Assembly: GCA_963836605.1 (NCBI GenBank)
Contig: CAWIKB010000009.1
Location: 248,001 to 312,000 of the forward strand
From: Bog-473 sp963836605
GTDB taxonomy: Bacteria > Actinomycetota > Acidimicrobiia > Acidimicrobiales > RAAP-2
Length of the DNA stretch: 64,000 nucleotides
Direction of reading: 5' to 3'
The position numbers and the translations under genes were made by a program. Positions 61,297-64,000 of this stretch are shown in pieces. The notes beneath the pieces were generated by a model, which was not told the origin of the DNA, searched no databases, and saw only the letters and a program-made list of their open reading frames with translations. Within the stretch, counting starts at the first letter, position 1. Each line of letters begins with the position of its first letter.

Positions 61297-62508
61297 ATGG
61301 CCAGTCGAGGGATCCGCGACCAGATCGCCGTCATCGGGATGGGCTGCACCAAATTCGGCGAACGCTGGGACACCGGGGTCGACGACCTGCTGGTCGACGC
61401 CGCCACCGAGGCTGCCACGTCGGCCGGCCTGCCCATCCACGAGATCGACGCCTTCTGGCTGGGCACCATGACCTCGGGGGTGTGCGGCACCACCCTGTCC
61501 CGTCCGCTGAAAATCGACTACAAGCCGGTGACCCGGGTGGAGAACTACTGCGCCACGGGCAGCGAGGCCTTCCGCAACGCCTGCTACGCCGTGGCCTCGG
61601 GGGCCTACGACACGGCCATGGCCATCGGGGTGGAGAAGCTCAAGGACACCGGCTACTCGGGGCTGACCGGGATCCGCCCGGTGGGGGACGGCACCGACCC
61701 GGGCCTCTCGTCCCCGGCCGCCTTCTCCTTCCTGGCCCCCTCCTACGGGCACAGGTACGGCGTGGACGCCGCCCAGATGAAGGAGGTGATGAGCCGCATC
61801 GCCTTCAAGAACCACCAGAACGGCGCCCGCAATCCCCGGGCCCAGTTCCAAAAGGAAGTCTCCATGGAGACCATCGCCAAGGCTCCCCTGGTGGCCGGCG
61901 AGCTCGGGGTCTTCGACTGCAGCGGGGTGAGCGACGGCTCCGCCGCCGCCGTCATCTGCCGGGCCGAGGACGCCCACCGCTACTGCGACGACCCGCTCTA
62001 CGTCAAGGCCCTCAGCTTCGTGGCCGGCCCGGCGGCCGGCCCCATCGACCCCGACTACGACTACACCACCTTCGTCGAGGTGGTCCGCTCGGCCGAGGAC
62101 GCCTACCGCCAGGCCGGGATCACCGACCCGCGCCGCCAGCTGGCCATGGCCGAGGTGCACGACTGCTTCACCCCGACCGAACTGGTGCTGATGGAGGACC
62201 TCGGGTTCGCCGAGCGCGGGACGGCCTGGAAGGAAGTGCTGGCCGGCACCTTCGACCGCGACGGCGAGCTGCCGGTCAACCCCGACGGCGGGCTCAAGAG
62301 CTTCGGACACCCCATCGGGGCCTCGGGGCTGCGCATGCTCTTCGAGTGCTGGCTCCAGCTGCGGGGCGACGCGCCGGCCGACCGGCAGATCGCCACCGTC
62401 GGCCCGGGGCGGACCATGGGCTTGACCCACAATTTGGGCGGCGCCCCCGGTGAGGGCGTCAGCTTCGTGGGCGTGGTCGGCACCGAGCGCGACGCCCCGG
62501 CCGCCTGA
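61297..62508 (+). CDS. SCP2-type thiolase (acetyl-CoA acetyltransferase family)
   Basis: 403 aa from ATG 61297, with AGAGGAGCAG upstream. RVENYCATGSEAFRNA holds the nucleophile Cys (about residue 84), EVHDCFTPTELVLMEDLGF the HDCF of the SCPx branch, and GGLKSFGHPIGASGLRM the GHP His. Relatives pair with DUF35 proteins in condensation or retro-aldol cleavage of branched side chains (Ltp2-ChsH2 type). Here the DUF35 partner is probably the C-terminal domain of the upstream fusion. Stop overlaps the next start by one base. Confidence 0.92.
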   Translation: MASRGIRDQIAVIGMGCTKFGERWDTGVDDLLVDAATEAATSAGLPIHEIDAFWLGTMTSGVCGTTLSRPLKIDYKPVTRVENYCATGSEAFRNACYAVASGAYDTAMAIGVEKLKDTGYSGLTGIRPVGDGTDPGLSSPAAFSFLAPSYGHRYGVDAAQMKEVMSRIAFKNHQNGARNPRAQFQKEVSMETIAKAPLVAGELGVFDCSGVSDGSAAAVICRAEDAHRYCDDPLYVKALSFVAGPAAGPIDPDYDYTTFVEVVRSAEDAYRQAGITDPRRQLAMAEVHDCFTPTELVLMEDLGFAERGTAWKEVLAGTFDRDGELPVNPDGGLKSFGHPIGASGLRMLFECWLQLRGDAPADRQIATVGPGRTMGLTHNLGGAPGEGVSFVGVVGTERDAPAA

Positions 62509-63737
62509 TGGCCGGTGCGACGGGGACCGACCTGCTGGCCGAGAACGAGGATCAGGCCGCGCTGCGCCAGTTGGCCCGGGACGTGGCCACCCGCGAAGTG
62601 GCTCCCCGGGCCTCGGTGGGGGACGAGACCGGGGAAGTGCCCGCCGAGGTGCGCAAGGCGTTGGCCGGCGCCGATCTCCTCCGCATCACGGTCGGTGAGG
62701 CGTGGGGCGGCATGGGCTACGGCGACGTCGAGGCCGCCATCGTGCTCGAGGAGATCGCCCGGGCCGACGTGTCCTCGGCCATTTGTTGCCAGCTGACCTA
62801 CAACGGCCCCCCACGGGGCATCGAGCACCTCGGGCCCGACGCCATGAAGGAGCGGTGGTTGCCGGCGGCGGCCGACGGCGACGCGCTGATCAGCATCGGC
62901 ATCACCGAGCCCGACGCCGGATCGGCCGTGCAGAACATGCGGGCCACCCTGCGCGAGGACGGGCCGGGACGCTGGCGCCTCAACGCCTACAAGAATTACT
63001 CGACCCTCGGGCACGTGGCCCAGGGGGTGCTGGTCTGGTGCCGCTGGCCCGGCGGTGAGGGTGCCAAGGGCATCGGGGCGGTGATCGTGCCGACCGACCG
63101 CGAGGGGGTGTCGGTCACCGGGCGCCATGCCGGGATGGGCATTCACGCCGCCACCGAAGCCGAGTTGGCCTTCGACGCGGTGGAGATCACCGCCGACGAC
63201 ATCCTGGTGGCGGGCGACCCCTCCTCCACCGGGGCGTTCAAGGTGCTGCTGTCGCACCTCAATCATGAGCGCTGCGGCAACGCGGCGATGTGCGTGGGTG
63301 CGGCGCAGGGGGCCTTGGAGCATGCGGTGCGCTACATGTCCGAGCGCGTCATCGGTGGTCGGCCCCTGGCCGACCTGCAGGGACTGCAGTGGAAACTGGC
63401 CGACATGACGGTCCAACTCGAGGGCGCCCGGTTGCTGCTGGCCCGGGCCGTCCGCCTGGCCGGCGACGGTGGCACCCCGCCGCCACTCGAAACGGCGCTG
63501 GCCAAGACGGCAGCCAACCTGGCCGCCAAATTCGTGTGCGACGAGGCCATGCAGATCCACGGCGGCTACGGCTACAGCCGCGAGTACCCCCTCGAGCGGG
63601 CCTACCGGGACATCCGCGGCCTGTGCTTCGGCGCCGGGACCGTGGAGGCCCAGCGCAACTTCATCGGGCTCAGGGTCTCAGCCGGTGGGCGCACCGGCTC
63701 ACCGGGCTGGCGCAACCCGCTCAACGACGCGGGCTAG
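62508..63737 (+). CDS. Acyl-CoA dehydrogenase
   Basis: 409 aa, overlapping the thiolase stop by one base (TGATG). LRITVGEAWGGMGYGDVEAA, SIGITEPDAGSAVQNMRATL (flavin), HAGMGIHAATEAELAFDAVE, and QIHGGYGYSREYPLERAYRD with FGAGTVEAQRNFIGL, where the Glu sits at the catalytic position of the EGT-E-QR motif. Unlike the dehydrogenase at 47382 it has a usable catalytic Glu. Electrons would go to the fused ETF at 45309. Substrate unknown, but coupling with thiolase and HMG-synthase-like genes suggests a branched acyl-CoA. Confidence 0.92.
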   Translation: MAGATGTDLLAENEDQAALRQLARDVATREVAPRASVGDETGEVPAEVRKALAGADLLRITVGEAWGGMGYGDVEAAIVLEEIARADVSSAICCQLTYNGPPRGIEHLGPDAMKERWLPAAADGDALISIGITEPDAGSAVQNMRATLREDGPGRWRLNAYKNYSTLGHVAQGVLVWCRWPGGEGAKGIGAVIVPTDREGVSVTGRHAGMGIHAATEAELAFDAVEITADDILVAGDPSSTGAFKVLLSHLNHERCGNAAMCVGAAQGALEHAVRYMSERVIGGRPLADLQGLQWKLADMTVQLEGARLLLARAVRLAGDGGTPPPLETALAKTAANLAAKFVCDEAMQIHGGYGYSREYPLERAYRDIRGLCFGAGTVEAQRNFIGLRVSAGGRTGSPGWRNPLNDAG

Positions 63738-63751
63738 AGGCCACCCCGTTG

Positions 63752-64000
63752 GTGGGAGCACTCGATACCTCGGATCTCGACCGCAGTCGGCCCATGGCCG
63801 CCCGGGTCTGCCGGGCCAGCAAGCACTACGGCACCAGCGCGGCCACGGTGACCGCGCTCGACTCGGTGACGGTGGCGTTCGAAGCGGGGCGGTTCAGCAC
63901 CATCATGGGGCCGTCGGGGTCGGGCAAGTCGACGCTGTTGCACTGTCTGTCCGGACTCGACACGCTGAGCTCGGGTACGGCCCACATCGGCCCGACCGAG
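63752..64000 (+). CDS. MacB/LolD-type ABC ATPase (5' part, cut by window end)
   Basis: 83 codons visible from a GTG at 63752; ATG 63794 is an alternative. ARVCRASKHYG begins the ATPase fold and MGPSGSGKSTLLHCLSGLD is Walker A with the MacB-type follow-up. It lies 14 bases after the dehydrogenase stop. The partner permease should lie beyond the window. Confidence 0.88.
   Translation, partial: MGALDTSDLDRSRPMAARVCRASKHYGTSAATVTALDSVTVAFEAGRFSTIMGPSGSGKSTLLHCLSGLDTLSSGTAHIGPTE

Noticed and set aside
1..64000. CRISPR array or insertion sequence
   Set aside because: No regularly spaced repeats, transposase motif or paired terminal repeats were seen.

Overview
The window is high-GC DNA with dense gene packing, many 4-base ATGA/GTGA start-stop overlaps and frequent GTG starts. 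Several families typical of aerobic Actinobacteria are present: an F420-type LLM oxidoreductase, many acyl-CoA enzymes, a LivH-LivM fused permease, DUF35/thiolase pairs and a DesK/DesR-like two-component system. An actinobacterium, plausibly of the Acidimicrobiia type, is the best inference; no marker gene here proves it. No phage, transposase, integrase or CRISPR array was seen.

Left part (1-22.5 kb). A minus-strand operon encodes a three-subunit 2-oxoacid (pyruvate-type):ferredoxin oxidoreductase (porG-porA-porB), a GltD-like flavoprotein fused to a 2x[4Fe-4S] ferredoxin, and a CoA-transferase cut by the window edge. Next come an internally deleted alpha/beta-hydrolase pseudogene, gap, and a tightly coupled four-gene minus operon (CBS protein, 57-aa membrane microprotein, b6-like cytochrome b, two-helix partner). 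Then follow an HTH/flavin-binding protein, an ABC-2 exporter divergent from a histidine kinase/response regulator pair with a perfect palindrome between them, a small membrane protein, a short metallopeptidase-like protein, a cyclase-YHS fusion, a GNAT and a large UvrD-type helicase with a polyglycine linker.

Middle part (21.2-34.8 kb). This looks like one uptake/catabolic regulon: a periplasmic binding protein, two amidohydrolase-2 proteins, two hotdog thioesterases, a DoxX protein, an aldehyde dehydrogenase, a TetR-type repressor gene (frameshifted as read) and a branched-chain-type ABC importer (fused LivHM, LivG, LivF). Three copies of a 16-bp palindromic motif lie in its promoter regions. 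A PadR repressor with an ABC exporter follows (34.9-38.5 kb); its FtsX-type permease is also broken by one extra base.

Accessory stretch (38.5-45 kb). Short, mostly monocistronic genes: GNATs, a methyltransferase, a chimeric SnoaL/LEH-DUF1801 gene, DUF899 and two aminoglycoside-phosphotransferase-fold kinases, ending at a tRNA-Lys(CTT).

Right part (45.3-64 kb). An acyl-CoA degradation region: a single-chain ETF (beta-alpha fusion), two acyl-CoA dehydrogenases, acetyl-CoA synthetase, thiolase plus DUF35, two acyl-CoA synthetase-like proteins (one lacking key motifs), an LLM oxidoreductase, a methyltransferase preceded by a very strong hairpin, a HyuB-like protein without HyuA, an HMG-CoA-synthase-like/DUF35 fusion and an SCP2-type thiolase. 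A second 14-16 bp palindrome, TGACAC(N4)GTCA-like, occurs upstream of three of these units. The window ends inside a MacB-type ABC ATPase gene.
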